Of a DNA stretch of 64,000 bases, positions 1 to 8,352 are shown piece after piece (position 1 is the stretch's first letter; the number at the start of each line of letters is the position of its first letter). The notes below the pieces were generated by a model. That model saw nothing but the letters and a program-made list of their open reading frames with translations. It did no database searches and was not told the DNA's origin. Where the stretch lies: NCBI GenBank assembly GCA_039962225.1, contig JAMPKV010000006.1, forward strand, positions 310,001 to 374,000, in the 5' to 3' direction. The stretch comes from Microcoleus sp. AS-A8. Its GTDB lineage: Bacteria; Cyanobacteriota; Cyanobacteriia; Cyanobacteriales; Coleofasciculaceae. Made by a program: the position numbers and the translations under genes.

Positions 1-266
1 AACTCTTGATTTTCCTCAAAGTGAGCTAAAAGTTGAGGAATCTGAGGATGATTCCCCAACCGATAGAGGACTTGTGCTTCTGCGTTGAATAGCTGTGCCG
101 CTACCTTGAGATTATTCGGATCAGTTGCTTCAGGTTTGAGTTGCTTAACAATACATCGAGGATTACCGGGTAGCTGCCGATCTTCAGCCAAGAAGGTAAT
201 ACCATACCCGCCCTGTGCCAATTGACTGATGATTTGATAACGTCCACCCAGTATTCGTCCTTCCAT
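1..266 (-). CDS. Serine/threonine protein kinase, N-terminal part (runs off left edge)
   Basis: Only the first 88 or so residues are in the window. They read as the N-lobe of a Hanks-type kinase. The protein starts MEGRILGGRYQI, the glycine-rich loop is LAQGGYGITF (residues 16-25), the ATP-binding lysine is in IVKQLKP (K41), and the helix-C glutamate is in FNAEAQVL. The phrase LGNHPQIPQLLAHFEE is typical of cyanobacterial kinases that carry C-terminal repeat or sensor domains. The C-lobe, with HRD and DFG, and any sensor domain lie outside the window, so activity and role cannot be judged. The start is the ATG complementary to 264-266. The kinase family is sure; the full architecture is unknown. 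Confidence 0.85.
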   Translation of the reverse strand, partial: MEGRILGGRYQIISQLAQGGYGITFLAEDRQLPGNPRCIVKQLKPEATDPNNLKVAAQLFNAEAQVLYRLGNHPQIPQLLAHFEENQE

Positions 267-300
267 GAGATTTATTTCGATATGGCAATAACGTGTTATA

Positions 301-335
301 GCAGAGGGCAGAAGGCAGAAGGCAGAAGGCAGAAG
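301..335. repeat. Heptanucleotide tandem repeat (STRR-like)
   Basis: Four perfect head-to-tail copies of GCAGAAG occupy 308-335, preceded by one imperfect copy, GCAGAGG, at 301-307. Short tandemly repeated heptanucleotides of this kind are known from intergenic DNA of filamentous cyanobacteria. It lies upstream of the kinase start at 266. Nothing else is recognised between 267 and 508. Confidence 0.8.
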
Positions 336-508
336 GGAAAAGATTGATGGGTCAAGGTTCCAGTATTTACATGTGTCCTAATCGCCTTGGCGACTGCTAT
401 AACTGTTCCAATCGGGGTGAAGTTGAATTATCCTCGCCCGCAATCTGACCATTATTATGAATATTCCGTGCTTGCCATAATTCCTACCCAGAATTATCAG
501 TGGAAGTG

Positions 509-1615
509 TCAAAAACAGGCCGTACTGAACGCGCTGACTATTTCAGCAAATTCCTGATTGTGTTCCATTAAACTCATATGTCCACTTCCCTTTAAAGACA
601 CAAATTCAGATTGAGGTAATTCCGCTTTCATGCGAAGGCTGGCATCTGGTTTAGTCGCAATATCTGAAGCACCAACGATGAGTAGTACCGGAATATGAAT
701 GGTGGAAAGTGTTGCCGTTTCCTCATACTTAAACATCGCTAGGGTGCCGCGTGCCAGAACACCAGGCGAACCCAAAGCTGATAATAAAGCGGAGAAGTCT
801 AATTGACCCCGTGTTTCAGTCCCTTTAAATCCCGATAATTCTACACTGATATGTAATGAACCATTGAAATAGCTCAACCAAGTCATCAACCAAAGGACAG
901 GTGATAAGCCAATGGTAAGGTACAACAAGGGTTCGAGTAATGGCTTCTGCACGGCGCGTAAGACCTTGCTCAAAATAGCCGTTTTCACGGGATTGGTATA
1001 GGTGGTATCCGCGAGAATTAAACCTGCCACCCGACTCCCCAACTGTTCTGGAAACAGCCGACAAAATGTGAGTGTGAGCATACCGCCCATACTGTGTCCG
1101 AGTAGGATAACCGGCTTCCCCACTAAATCAACAATCGCTTCAAGATCGCGGGCATATTTTTCGAGTGAGTAATCCTTATTGTTGGGTTTACTTGATTTTC
1201 CTAATCCCGGCAAATCCCAAACAATCACGCGAAAGCGATCGCTTAATTGTCGCTTGGCGTAATACCATACAGTACTGTTTGGCCCCCACCCATGTGACAA
1301 GATAATGGGTTGTCCATCCTCTGGGCCATAAAACTCGACCTGAAGTACGGTACCATCCGGACGCCGCAAACGCTGCACCGTCTCAGAACGAGTGCGCTTA
1401 GGTTCATCCCGTCCCGCACGTCGAAACAGCGGCAAACTGATAAAACGACCCCCGAAAGACCAGAGAATCATCCCCAGTCCACCCAGCAAATAGGACATAC
1501 CATCCAGTTCACCGATATACCACTCATACAGGATGTAAATGCCCCCACCCAATATACTGATGGACAGCAGCCCTACTAGCCAGATGAGGAGGAAATTGAA
1601 GGGCATAAACACCAT
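509..1615 (-). CDS. Membrane-anchored alpha/beta hydrolase
   Basis: A 368-residue alpha/beta-hydrolase-fold enzyme. Two N-terminal hydrophobic segments (about residues 5-31 and 40-56) should anchor it in the membrane. The soluble domain has the oxyanion-hole HGW (109-110), DLPGLGKS (134-141), the nucleophile elbow GHSMGG (Ser175), an acid-region aspartate in VGASD, and a late SGHMSLME that supplies the catalytic histidine. The substrate cannot be predicted; esterase, lipase and haloperoxidase-like activities all fit. An upstream TTG at 1654 is open, but the ATG at 1615 is preceded by a strong GGAGGT about ten bases away, so I start there. It lies downstream of the histidine kinase on the same strand, with a gap of about 100 bases. 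Confidence 0.85.
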   Translation of the reverse strand: MVFMPFNFLLIWLVGLLSISILGGGIYILYEWYIGELDGMSYLLGGLGMILWSFGGRFISLPLFRRAGRDEPKRTRSETVQRLRRPDGTVLQVEFYGPEDGQPIILSHGWGPNSTVWYYAKRQLSDRFRVIVWDLPGLGKSSKPNNKDYSLEKYARDLEAIVDLVGKPVILLGHSMGGMLTLTFCRLFPEQLGSRVAGLILADTTYTNPVKTAILSKVLRAVQKPLLEPLLYLTIGLSPVLWLMTWLSYFNGSLHISVELSGFKGTETRGQLDFSALLSALGSPGVLARGTLAMFKYEETATLSTIHIPVLLIVGASDIATKPDASLRMKAELPQSEFVSLKGSGHMSLMEHNQEFAEIVSAFSTACF

Positions 1616-1720
1616 GAACCAAAACCTCCGATAGGGTATGCTCTTCGTTGTCAAAGAGCCTAATACCGAGGTTAGACCAGAGTTTGCTTGATCGCAACTA
1701 AGCGGCGGTTTGAAACCAAT

Positions 1721-4348
1721 TCAATACGACCGTCCCCAGTCTCCATCCTTCATCCCTATCTGGATCGGAATCATCACTGTAAACGTGGTACCTACTCCTA
1801 CCTCACTGGTAAACATGATTCTGCCGCCATGTAAATCCACACACTTTTTCGCGACCGTCAGCCCCAATCCTGAACCGGGAATACTCTCAACATTCGCTCC
1901 CCGATGAAAGGCTTCAAACAGATGAGGTTGATCGGATAAGGGAATGCCAATTCCCCGGTCATAGATTTGCAATAAAATAGCTTCTTGATTCCGCAGAATT
2001 TCTAAATTAATCTCACCTCCTTGAGGCGAATATTTAATAGCATTTGAGAGTAAATTTGATAAAATATAACGCAAAAGCTTTTCATCCATCAAAGCCCATT
2101 CTGCTTCGCTTTGGTTAGAAAAAACTAAGGTATGCAAAGCCGTGGCATAAATCCGCATTTCTTGGAGCATTTGCTGACAAAAAGCATTGAGTTCAATGGG
2201 CGTAGGAGCAAACTCTAGTCTTCCGGTTTCGGCTCGATTAATGGTTAAAATATCATCCAGCATTTGCCTCATTTCTTTAGCCGCCGAGACAATCCGCTGG
2301 AGATTTCTGGTTCGTTTCTCCTGAGACCATCCCTGAGCAGACGATTCCAGAATTTGAGCCGTTAGTAAGATAGTACTCAAGGGAGTACGAAACTCATGGG
2401 ATGCCATGGAAAAGAAACGGAGTCGCAGTTCACTAAGCGCTTGCTCTCGTTCTAACGCCCGACGCATATCTTCCGCTCGTTTTCGATCCGTGATATCAAT
2501 GCCAATACCGATGATATGTTTAGTCGAGCCATCGGTATCGAGAATCACCGTATTAAACCAAGAAATCAGGTTGCGACTGCCATCCCGTGCGATCCAGTAA
2601 TGTTCAGACTCGTTGGGAAATTGACCTGCTTGGAGTTCCTGAATCATCGCTTGGACTGCTTCCACCTCCTTTGGGATTAAAAACAAATCCCAAATATATT
2701 TCCCCTTAACTTCCTCCAACGAGTAGCCTGTAATTTGTTCACAAGCGCGATTAAAACGAACGAATCTTCCCTGGTCATCGAGAACTACAATTAAAGCATT
2801 GACAGCTTCCAAAATGGCTGAAATAAAGTTACGTTCTTCCAGTAAAGCTATCTCGACTTGCTTGCGTTCTGTTATGTCGCGCAGAATGGACAAATGCCGT
2901 CCGGGTAAAAAGTCAGCTTTCGCTGCATAATCCACGCTTCGCACAGTTCCGTCCAAGTGTAAAAGGCGCATTGTCCCCGTTAACTGTCCCTGTTTGCGGA
3001 AGGAGCGCCACGCCGATGCAAAATCAAACCCCGGTTCCATAAACTCTACAATCCGCCTGCCCAAAAGCTCACTCAAGGGCAGACCTAACAACTGGCAGGC
3101 CGCGGGATTCGCTTCTAGATAGCTTCCCTGATCATCTGTGATCATAATGGCGTCCAGTGACTGCTCGAAGATCGCTCGTAACTGCTGTTCCCTAATCCGA
3201 ATGCTCGTGATATCCGTAGCCGCGCAGGTGATGCCTACAACGTCCCCGGTTGACCCAAGTAACGGTTCTACCGTCAGGTCGTAATAGCGAATTTCTTCCT
3301 TGACCGTAACAAATACCTCTTCGCGCGTTCCTATCCCGTTTGTCAGCACTCGCTGCTTGATGGCTGTCAGCCGTTTGGCGTCTTCAGGAGCCATAATTTC
3401 AGCGTCTGATTGACCGATGGCTCTCTGGATTTGGCTCTCTGGATTCGGATTGTAGATCCAGGTGTAACGTAACTCGCTGTCTTGAGAGAACACAAAGGTT
3501 GGCGAATTTTGCAGCGCCACCCTGAAGCGCTGCTCACTACTTCTGAGCGCTTCTTCCATCTGCTTGCGCTCGGCAATTTCAGTGAGTAAGTCCTGGGAGG
3601 TTTGGATTAATTGAGTTAGGCGCTCTGCGATCGCAATTTCTAGCTCCTGATTGACTTTTCGTAATGCCTCTTCTGCCTGCTTGTAATCGCTGACATCACG
3701 AGCCACTGCATAAACCAACCCTTCTTCCAGAAACGGGACAGCCGTCCAAGACAGCCATTTGTAAGAACCATCCTTGCGGCGATAGCGATTCTCAAACCGA
3801 GTAATACACACACCCCTGCCCAATTGCTCCATCTGAGCTTGGGTGGCTTCCACGTCTTGGGGATGAACAAAAGCGATCCAAGGTTGGGCTTTTAATTCCT
3901 CAAGCGTAAAGCCCAAGATTCTCTCCCAAGCTGGATTGATATGGGTGACATAACCGTCTGTGTTGCTAATCAGGAGCATATCCAGCGACAGGTTAAAGAA
4001 GCGCTCGGCGCTTGGGGACTCCTCACTGTGCTGACGCTCAGGTTGTAAGGCTGAATCTAAGGGTTCTGCAACGCTTTCCCCCTCAGGATTGGGTTGTGTA
4101 CTTTGGTGCAGCACGTCTTCAGAGAACGGCAAATGAGTGAAACCAAGCCCCAGCCGAGAGTACGCCCAAGCGAGTACCACCAGACTGCAACTGTTAGCGA
4201 TCGCGACTATCAGCATGGGATTGAACCCATTCCCGCTCCAGGGTTTGCCCATTAGGCTCCCATACGAAAAAATAGTCACTCCACTGATCAGGCACAGTGC
4301 CAACCCAAACCCGATACTAAGGGTTCTTTTTGTGATAAGCATTTTCAT
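1721..4348 (-). CDS. Multi-PAS sensor histidine kinase
   Basis: An 875-residue membrane histidine kinase. Two transmembrane helices (about 11-29 and 45-64) are followed by a PAS domain with PAC (about 115-230), a coiled linker, and three further PAS repeats (about 265-640). The repeats are marked by phrases such as ITGYSLEEVKGKYIWDL and GIGIDITDRKRAE. The HisKA H-box is in MASHEFRTPLS (His near 655). The ATPase domain has the N-box SNLLSNAIKYSPQGG, the G1 box DRGIGIP and the G2 box GSGLGLTVAKK. All catalytic boxes look intact. The stimulus is unknown. It is divergent from the OmpR-type regulator at 4678, which is the obvious candidate partner, although not in one operon. The start is the first of two close ATGs (4348 and 4342). 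Confidence 0.93.
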   Translation of the reverse strand: MKMLITKRTLSIGFGLALCLISGVTIFSYGSLMGKPWSGNGFNPMLIVAIANSCSLVVLAWAYSRLGLGFTHLPFSEDVLHQSTQPNPEGESVAEPLDSALQPERQHSEESPSAERFFNLSLDMLLISNTDGYVTHINPAWERILGFTLEELKAQPWIAFVHPQDVEATQAQMEQLGRGVCITRFENRYRRKDGSYKWLSWTAVPFLEEGLVYAVARDVSDYKQAEEALRKVNQELEIAIAERLTQLIQTSQDLLTEIAERKQMEEALRSSEQRFRVALQNSPTFVFSQDSELRYTWIYNPNPESQIQRAIGQSDAEIMAPEDAKRLTAIKQRVLTNGIGTREEVFVTVKEEIRYYDLTVEPLLGSTGDVVGITCAATDITSIRIREQQLRAIFEQSLDAIMITDDQGSYLEANPAACQLLGLPLSELLGRRIVEFMEPGFDFASAWRSFRKQGQLTGTMRLLHLDGTVRSVDYAAKADFLPGRHLSILRDITERKQVEIALLEERNFISAILEAVNALIVVLDDQGRFVRFNRACEQITGYSLEEVKGKYIWDLFLIPKEVEAVQAMIQELQAGQFPNESEHYWIARDGSRNLISWFNTVILDTDGSTKHIIGIGIDITDRKRAEDMRRALEREQALSELRLRFFSMASHEFRTPLSTILLTAQILESSAQGWSQEKRTRNLQRIVSAAKEMRQMLDDILTINRAETGRLEFAPTPIELNAFCQQMLQEMRIYATALHTLVFSNQSEAEWALMDEKLLRYILSNLLSNAIKYSPQGGEINLEILRNQEAILLQIYDRGIGIPLSDQPHLFEAFHRGANVESIPGSGLGLTVAKKCVDLHGGRIMFTSEVGVGTTFTVMIPIQIGMKDGDWGRSY

Positions 4349-4677
4349 TATTATTGGATTTTAGTCGTCATAACTTGATCTTTAAAGTCATAACTTGATA
4401 TTTAACTTGCTATTGAACAGAGAGGCAAAATTAGGAATGGGTAAGAGTGGGGGAGAAAATTTAATGATGTTTCTTTCCTCGGAAAATAGCAGAGGTCTCT
4501 GGAGAGCCGACTGAGTGAACAATTGTTAAGCTTTGTATCTTTAAGGTAAAGATGTTATGATTTGTCTTTCATTAATCCGCCATTTCACCCTTGCCGAAGT
4601 GAACTTAAGCGTAATGGTTTCTTCAACCTCCCTCCTACCTGTCTATTTAACTATTTCAAACTCAATAGGGTTTGGCT
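4349..4677. other. Divergent intergenic region between histidine kinase and response regulator
   Basis: These 329 bases must hold the promoters of both divergent signalling genes. A near-duplicated phrase, GTCATAACTTGAT followed by TTTAA, occurs at about 4367-4402, close to the kinase start, and could be a pair of binding sites. No RNA gene or further ORF is convincing here. Confidence 0.4.
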
Positions 4678-5355
4678 ATGAGAATCCTGCTAGTCGAAGA
4701 TGATGCGGGCTTTGCTGAAGCCCTAGCAGAAGCCCTGACGGATCAATGGTATGTCGTGGATGTTGCGAGTGATGGGGAAGCCGGTTGGATGCAAGCCCAA
4801 GCGATGGACTATGACTTGATGTTGCTGGATGTGATGCTTCCTAAACTAGATGGGATCAGCCTTTGCCAGAGATTACGGGCTAAAGGCTACAGCAATCCAA
4901 TTCTGATGATTACGGCTCGCGATACTAGCTACGACAAAGTGAGCGGCTTGGATGCTGGAGCGGATGACTATGTGGTTAAACCTATCGATCTCCCCGAATT
5001 GTTAGCCCGTGTTCGCGCTTTGTTGCGTCGAGGCATGAGTTCAACGTCGCCTGTGTTGGAGTGGGGGGGTTTGAAGCTTGACCCTAGTACCTATGACGTG
5101 TCTTACGATGACAAACCCTTGCGTCTGACGCCTAAAGAGTATGCGCTCTTGGAGCTTTTCTTGCGGAGTGGGCGGCGGGTACTCAGCCGCAGTCTCTTGA
5201 TCGAACATATTTGGTCTTTAGAGAGTCCCCCAACCGAAGATACGGTCAAAGCACATGTTAAGAGTTTACGCAATAAACTCAAAACCGTAGGCGCGCCTAA
5301 TGATTTAATTGAGACGGTTCATGGTCTCGGCTATCGCCTCAAACAGAGTTCTTAA
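4678..5355 (+). CDS. OmpR/PhoB-family response regulator
   Basis: A 225-residue two-domain response regulator. The receiver domain (1-115) has the acidic pocket E7-D8-D9, phospho-acceptor D51 in LLLDVMLPKLDG, a switch threonine in MITARD, and K101 in VVKPID. The C-terminal winged helix (about 125-222) has LTPKEYALLELFLRSGRR and ends with the wing SLRNKLK followed by TVHGLGYRL. It should be a DNA-binding transcription factor controlled by phosphorylation. A TTG six bases upstream is also open, but the ATG at 4678 starts exactly at MRILLVEDD, as is normal for the family. It sits head-to-head with the PAS histidine kinase at 1721-4348, its likely kinase. Confidence 0.93.
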   Translation: MRILLVEDDAGFAEALAEALTDQWYVVDVASDGEAGWMQAQAMDYDLMLLDVMLPKLDGISLCQRLRAKGYSNPILMITARDTSYDKVSGLDAGADDYVVKPIDLPELLARVRALLRRGMSSTSPVLEWGGLKLDPSTYDVSYDDKPLRLTPKEYALLELFLRSGRRVLSRSLLIEHIWSLESPPTEDTVKAHVKSLRNKLKTVGAPNDLIETVHGLGYRLKQSS

Positions 5356-5630
5356 TTCTTATTTACAAAAAACGTTTGTTGGTTTGGGCGTTCTTACCCA
5401 AATTTTTCACTTCCACGCTGTACATTCAGCGGAGTAAACCCATCGTAGAGGCTCTGACCTTTCCCGCTCTCCTGTCTGTTGCAGAGGGAACTACAGAGGG
5501 CAGCGAAGAGTGGCTTGGTCTGTACTTAGGTACACAGGTCTTTTGGTTCAAGAAGCGATCGCTGAGGGTTTATTCATTTTTCCGCGTGGATTAGCGTTAG
5601 TTGGTAGCCCATCGATTTGAGGAGCGAAAC

Positions 5631-5999
5631 ATGTCATCACCAATGCCCAAAGAGAGTGAAAACTTGGGAATCGTGGTCATCAATGAAGAAATTACAAATG
5701 CCTTAGAGCTGTATCCTGATGAACCTTACAAGCAAGCTTTTGCTAATCCTGAATTACGCCAAAAATTAGTGGACTATGTTAGGAGTGGAATTCAGGGACT
5801 TTATCCTGTTTTTGCCAATCAGCAAGGCTGGCCGGTCAAGACCAAGTTTCCATATCGTTCCTTAGAGCTGCGTTTGCATATCGAGAATTATGTTCATTGG
5901 GGAATTGAGCATCTTTTGGCTGCTAATTCTGACTGGCTTGTTCGCTTCAGAACCCAGGACGCTCAACCTAGCTATACCCCTTCCCATCGCTTTAGCTAG
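5631..5999 (+). CDS. Conserved-looking hypothetical protein, 122 aa
   Basis: I do not recognise a domain. The protein is soluble and mixed alpha/beta, with no membrane segment or signal peptide. Regions that look constrained are ALELYPDEPYKQAFANPELRQ, VDYVRSGIQGLYPVF and the aromatic stretch LRLHIENYVHWGIEHLL. The start at 5631 is chosen because GAGGAGCG lies about four bases upstream; an open GTG at 5601 lacks such a site. It follows the response regulator on the same strand after 275 bases, with no obvious operon. The hydrophobic open frame at 5376-5594 between them is not convincing. Coding is likely; function is unknown. Confidence 0.65.
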   Translation: MSSPMPKESENLGIVVINEEITNALELYPDEPYKQAFANPELRQKLVDYVRSGIQGLYPVFANQQGWPVKTKFPYRSLELRLHIENYVHWGIEHLLAANSDWLVRFRTQDAQPSYTPSHRFS

Positions 6000-6054
6000 A
6001 TTTTAAGCGTGTTAAGGAGGTAGTGAGTGCAGATGACCCTTCCAGCCAACTTCT

Positions 6055-7284
6055 TTAAGCCGATCCAACGGCTTCTATAGCCGCTTCTAGCGCGATCGCC
6101 ACATGAGTCCAATGGGTTCCCCCTTGACAAAAGGCAATATAGGGCTTTCGCAGGGGGCCATCGGCGGAAAATTCGGAAGTGCTGCCATCAATAAACGTAC
6201 CTCCTGCCATGACCAACTGGCTCTCATAACCGGGCATCTCTGCGGGCACGGGGCTGAGATAAGAGCCGATGGGTGAGTGCTGTTGAATCGCTCCACAAAA
6301 GGCAATCAGCTTCTCTGGTGAACCTAGTTGGATGGCTTGAATCACATCCCGCCGGGGTGCCATGGGCAGCGGATTCACCGGGTAGCCTAGTTGGTGGAAG
6401 ACATAAGCCGTTAAGTGATTCCCCTTCATGGCTTCTCCCACCATTTGGGGGGCTAAGAACAGCCCTTGAAACAGCAGCCGATTTTGCTCGAAGGTTGCGC
6501 CCCCCGCACTGCCAATTCCAGGGGCCGTCAAGCGACAAGCGGCGGCCTCAACTAAATCGGATCTTCCGGCGATGTAGCCTCCCGCTGTGACAATAGTGCC
6601 ACCCGGATTTTTAATCAGGGAACCGGCTATTAGGTCAGCCCCAACGGCTGGGGGTTCCCGGTTTTCAATAAACTCGCCATAACAGTTATCCACAAAGCAA
6701 ATCGTGTCGGGGTTTTGTTGTTTCACCACCTGGACGATTTTTTCAATGTCGGCAATGGAAAGGCTGGAGCGCCAGGAATAGCCACAAGAACGCTGAATTA
6801 AGACAAGGCGCGTGTTATCGCTCACCCCTTGACTTAAATTGTGCCAATCTACGGTTCCCTCCGGGGTGAGAGGTAACTCACGGTAACCAATGCCAAACTC
6901 CCTGAGAGAGCCTTGGTTTTGACCTCGTAAACCAATCACCTCTTCTAACGTGTCGTAAGGCGCACCTACCACCGCCAGCATCTCGTCACCAGGACGCAGG
7001 ACACCAAACAGGCAACAGGCGATCGCATGGGTTCCTGAAACCAACTGCACCCGTACCGCCGCTGCCTCAGCCCCCATCACATCAGCAAACACCTGATCCA
7101 GCGTTTCGCGGCCCAAATCATCATGCCCGTAACCGCTGACCCCGGCAAAGTGATGAACTCCTACACGGTGACGGCGAAAGGAATCCAGCACTTTTTTGAA
7201 ATTTTGCTTGACGGCGGCGTCAATTCCGTAAAAAATCGGAACTAGTGCCTTTTCTGCTTCTTGCAGTTGCTTATCGCTGTTCAT
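6055..7284 (-). CDS. PLP-dependent methionine gamma-lyase / aluminium-resistance family protein
   Basis: A 409-residue fold-type I PLP enzyme of the family annotated as methionine gamma-lyase-like or aluminium-resistance protein (YnbB-like). It has VQLVSGTHAIACCLFGVLRPGDEML, a cofactor-binding aspartate in CFVDNCYGEF, and the Schiff-base lysine in AGSLIKNPGG (about residue 226), followed by TAGGYIAG. Length fits the family. The enzymes cleave sulphur amino acids or a related substrate; the exact reaction is not settled by sequence. The gene is divergent from desC with a 129-base spacer that contains an inverted repeat. The start is the ATG at 7284. Confidence 0.88.
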   Translation of the reverse strand: MNSDKQLQEAEKALVPIFYGIDAAVKQNFKKVLDSFRRHRVGVHHFAGVSGYGHDDLGRETLDQVFADVMGAEAAAVRVQLVSGTHAIACCLFGVLRPGDEMLAVVGAPYDTLEEVIGLRGQNQGSLREFGIGYRELPLTPEGTVDWHNLSQGVSDNTRLVLIQRSCGYSWRSSLSIADIEKIVQVVKQQNPDTICFVDNCYGEFIENREPPAVGADLIAGSLIKNPGGTIVTAGGYIAGRSDLVEAAACRLTAPGIGSAGGATFEQNRLLFQGLFLAPQMVGEAMKGNHLTAYVFHQLGYPVNPLPMAPRRDVIQAIQLGSPEKLIAFCGAIQQHSPIGSYLSPVPAEMPGYESQLVMAGGTFIDGSTSEFSADGPLRKPYIAFCQGGTHWTHVAIALEAAIEAVGSA

Positions 7285-7307
7285 TAATCAATCAATTTGT
7301 GATTGGC

Positions 7308-7365
7308 GATTTTTGAAGGTTGGATTTTTCACAAATCAAAACTCCAGAATCCATCCTTCAAAATC
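7308..7365. repeat. Inverted repeat between divergent genes
   Basis: Left arm GATTTTTGAAGGTTGGAT (7308-7325) pairs with AATCCATCCTTCAAAATC (7348-7365) with about two differences and a loop of about 22 bases. It lies between the PLP-enzyme start and desC, so it could be an operator or an mRNA-leader hairpin. It may also be just a mobile-repeat scar. Confidence 0.5.
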
Positions 7366-7413
7366 TCAAATAAGATAACAGATTAGGCTACACAATTTAA
7401 ATAAAACTTACAG

Positions 7414-8253
7414 ATGACGAGCGCTACCTCAAATCCAGAAAAAGTGGAGATTTCCTCCCCCTTACGCCCCGATTGGGTCACCATCATTTTCATGGCGGTG
7501 TTACACATCGGTGCTCTTTTTGCCTTGCTCCCTAGCAATTTTAGCTGGAAAGCTATTGGCTTAGCTATCTTGCTCCACTGGGTCACTGGTGGTTTAGGAA
7601 TTACTCTAGGATTTCATCGCTTAGTCACTCATCGGAGTTTTCAAACTCCTAAGTGGCTGGAATACTTCTTCGTTTTCTGCGGCACTTTAGCTTGCCAGGG
7701 AGGACCAATCCGGTGGGTTGGTTTGCATCGCATCCATCATTTACATTCTGATACTCAACCCGATCCTCATAATTCCAATCGGGGATTTTGGTGGAGCCAC
7801 ATGGGTTGGATGCTCTATAATATCCCAGCGGATGTAGATATTCCTCGCTACACAAAAGACATTTCAGATGACCCTGTTTATCAGTTTCTACAAAATTATT
7901 TTGTCCCCATTCAAATCGTTCTGGGCTTGATTTTCTACGGGCTAGGAGGCTGGCCTTTTGTTGTTTGGGGCATTTTTGCCCGTATCGTTATCGTGTTTCA
8001 CTGCACTTGGTTGGTCAACAGTGCAACTCATACGTTTGGTTATCAAACGTATGACGCGAATGACCACTCAAGAAACTGTTGGTGGGTGGCTTTACTGACC
8101 TATGGTGAAGGCTGGCATAACAATCATCACGCCTATCAATATTCGGCTCGACACGGTATGAAATGGTGGGAAATTGACCTCACCTGGATGACGATTCAGT
8201 TTTTACAATTGTTAGGTTTGGCCCAGAAGGTCAAACTGGTAGGAAAAGAATAA
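7414..8253 (+). CDS. desC: Acyl-lipid delta-9 desaturase
   Basis: A 279-residue membrane fatty acid desaturase. It introduces the first double bond into acyl chains esterified to membrane glycerolipids. Three histidine boxes are present at HRLVTH (68-73), HRIHH (105-109) and HNNHH (235-239); this spacing and the HRIHH form are those of DesC/stearoyl-type delta-9 enzymes, not DesA or DesB. Hydrophobic pairs lie at about 24-63 and 155-200. [18 protein letters not shown] is a family signature. It is a single-gene unit ending in a strong hairpin shared with the convergent proA-like gene. Cyanobacterial desaturase genes are often cold-regulated; nothing in the upstream sequence proves that here. 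Confidence 0.92.
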   Translation: MTSATSNPEKVEISSPLRPDWVTIIFMAVLHIGALFALLPSNFSWKAIGLAILLHWVTGGLGITLGFHRLVTHRSFQTPKWLEYFFVFCGTLACQGGPIRWVGLHRIHHLHSDTQPDPHNSNRGFWWSHMGWMLYNIPADVDIPRYTKDISDDPVYQFLQNYFVPIQIVLGLIFYGLGGWPFVVWGIFARIVIVFHCTWLVNSATHTFGYQTYDANDHSRNCWWVALLTYGEGWHNNHHAYQYSARHGMKWWEIDLTWMTIQFLQLLGLAQKVKLVGKE

Positions 8254-8257
8254 TAAC

Positions 8258-8348
8258 GGGTAATTGTAATGGGTAATTGGTGCTTGGTCATCGGTCAGGC
8301 AAAAGGCAAAAACAGTTTTTACTCTTTGCTTACCCATTACAATTACCC
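8258..8348. terminator. Perfect 18-bp inverted repeat between convergent genes
   Basis: GGGTAATTGTAATGGGTA (8258-8275) is perfectly repeated in inverse at 8331-8348, with a loop of about 55 bases. It lies between the stop codons of desC and of the convergent proA-like gene, so it should act as a bidirectional terminator or 3-prime stabiliser. The long loop is unusual for a simple intrinsic terminator. Confidence 0.6.
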
Positions 8349-8352
8349 ATTC

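Noticed and set aside
308-335. CRISPR array
   Set aside because: The units are seven bases without spacers. I saw no repeat-spacer pattern and no cas gene anywhere in the window.
5376-5594. Open frame of 72 codons after the response regulator
   Set aside because: No family, poor start and composition unlike the neighbours.
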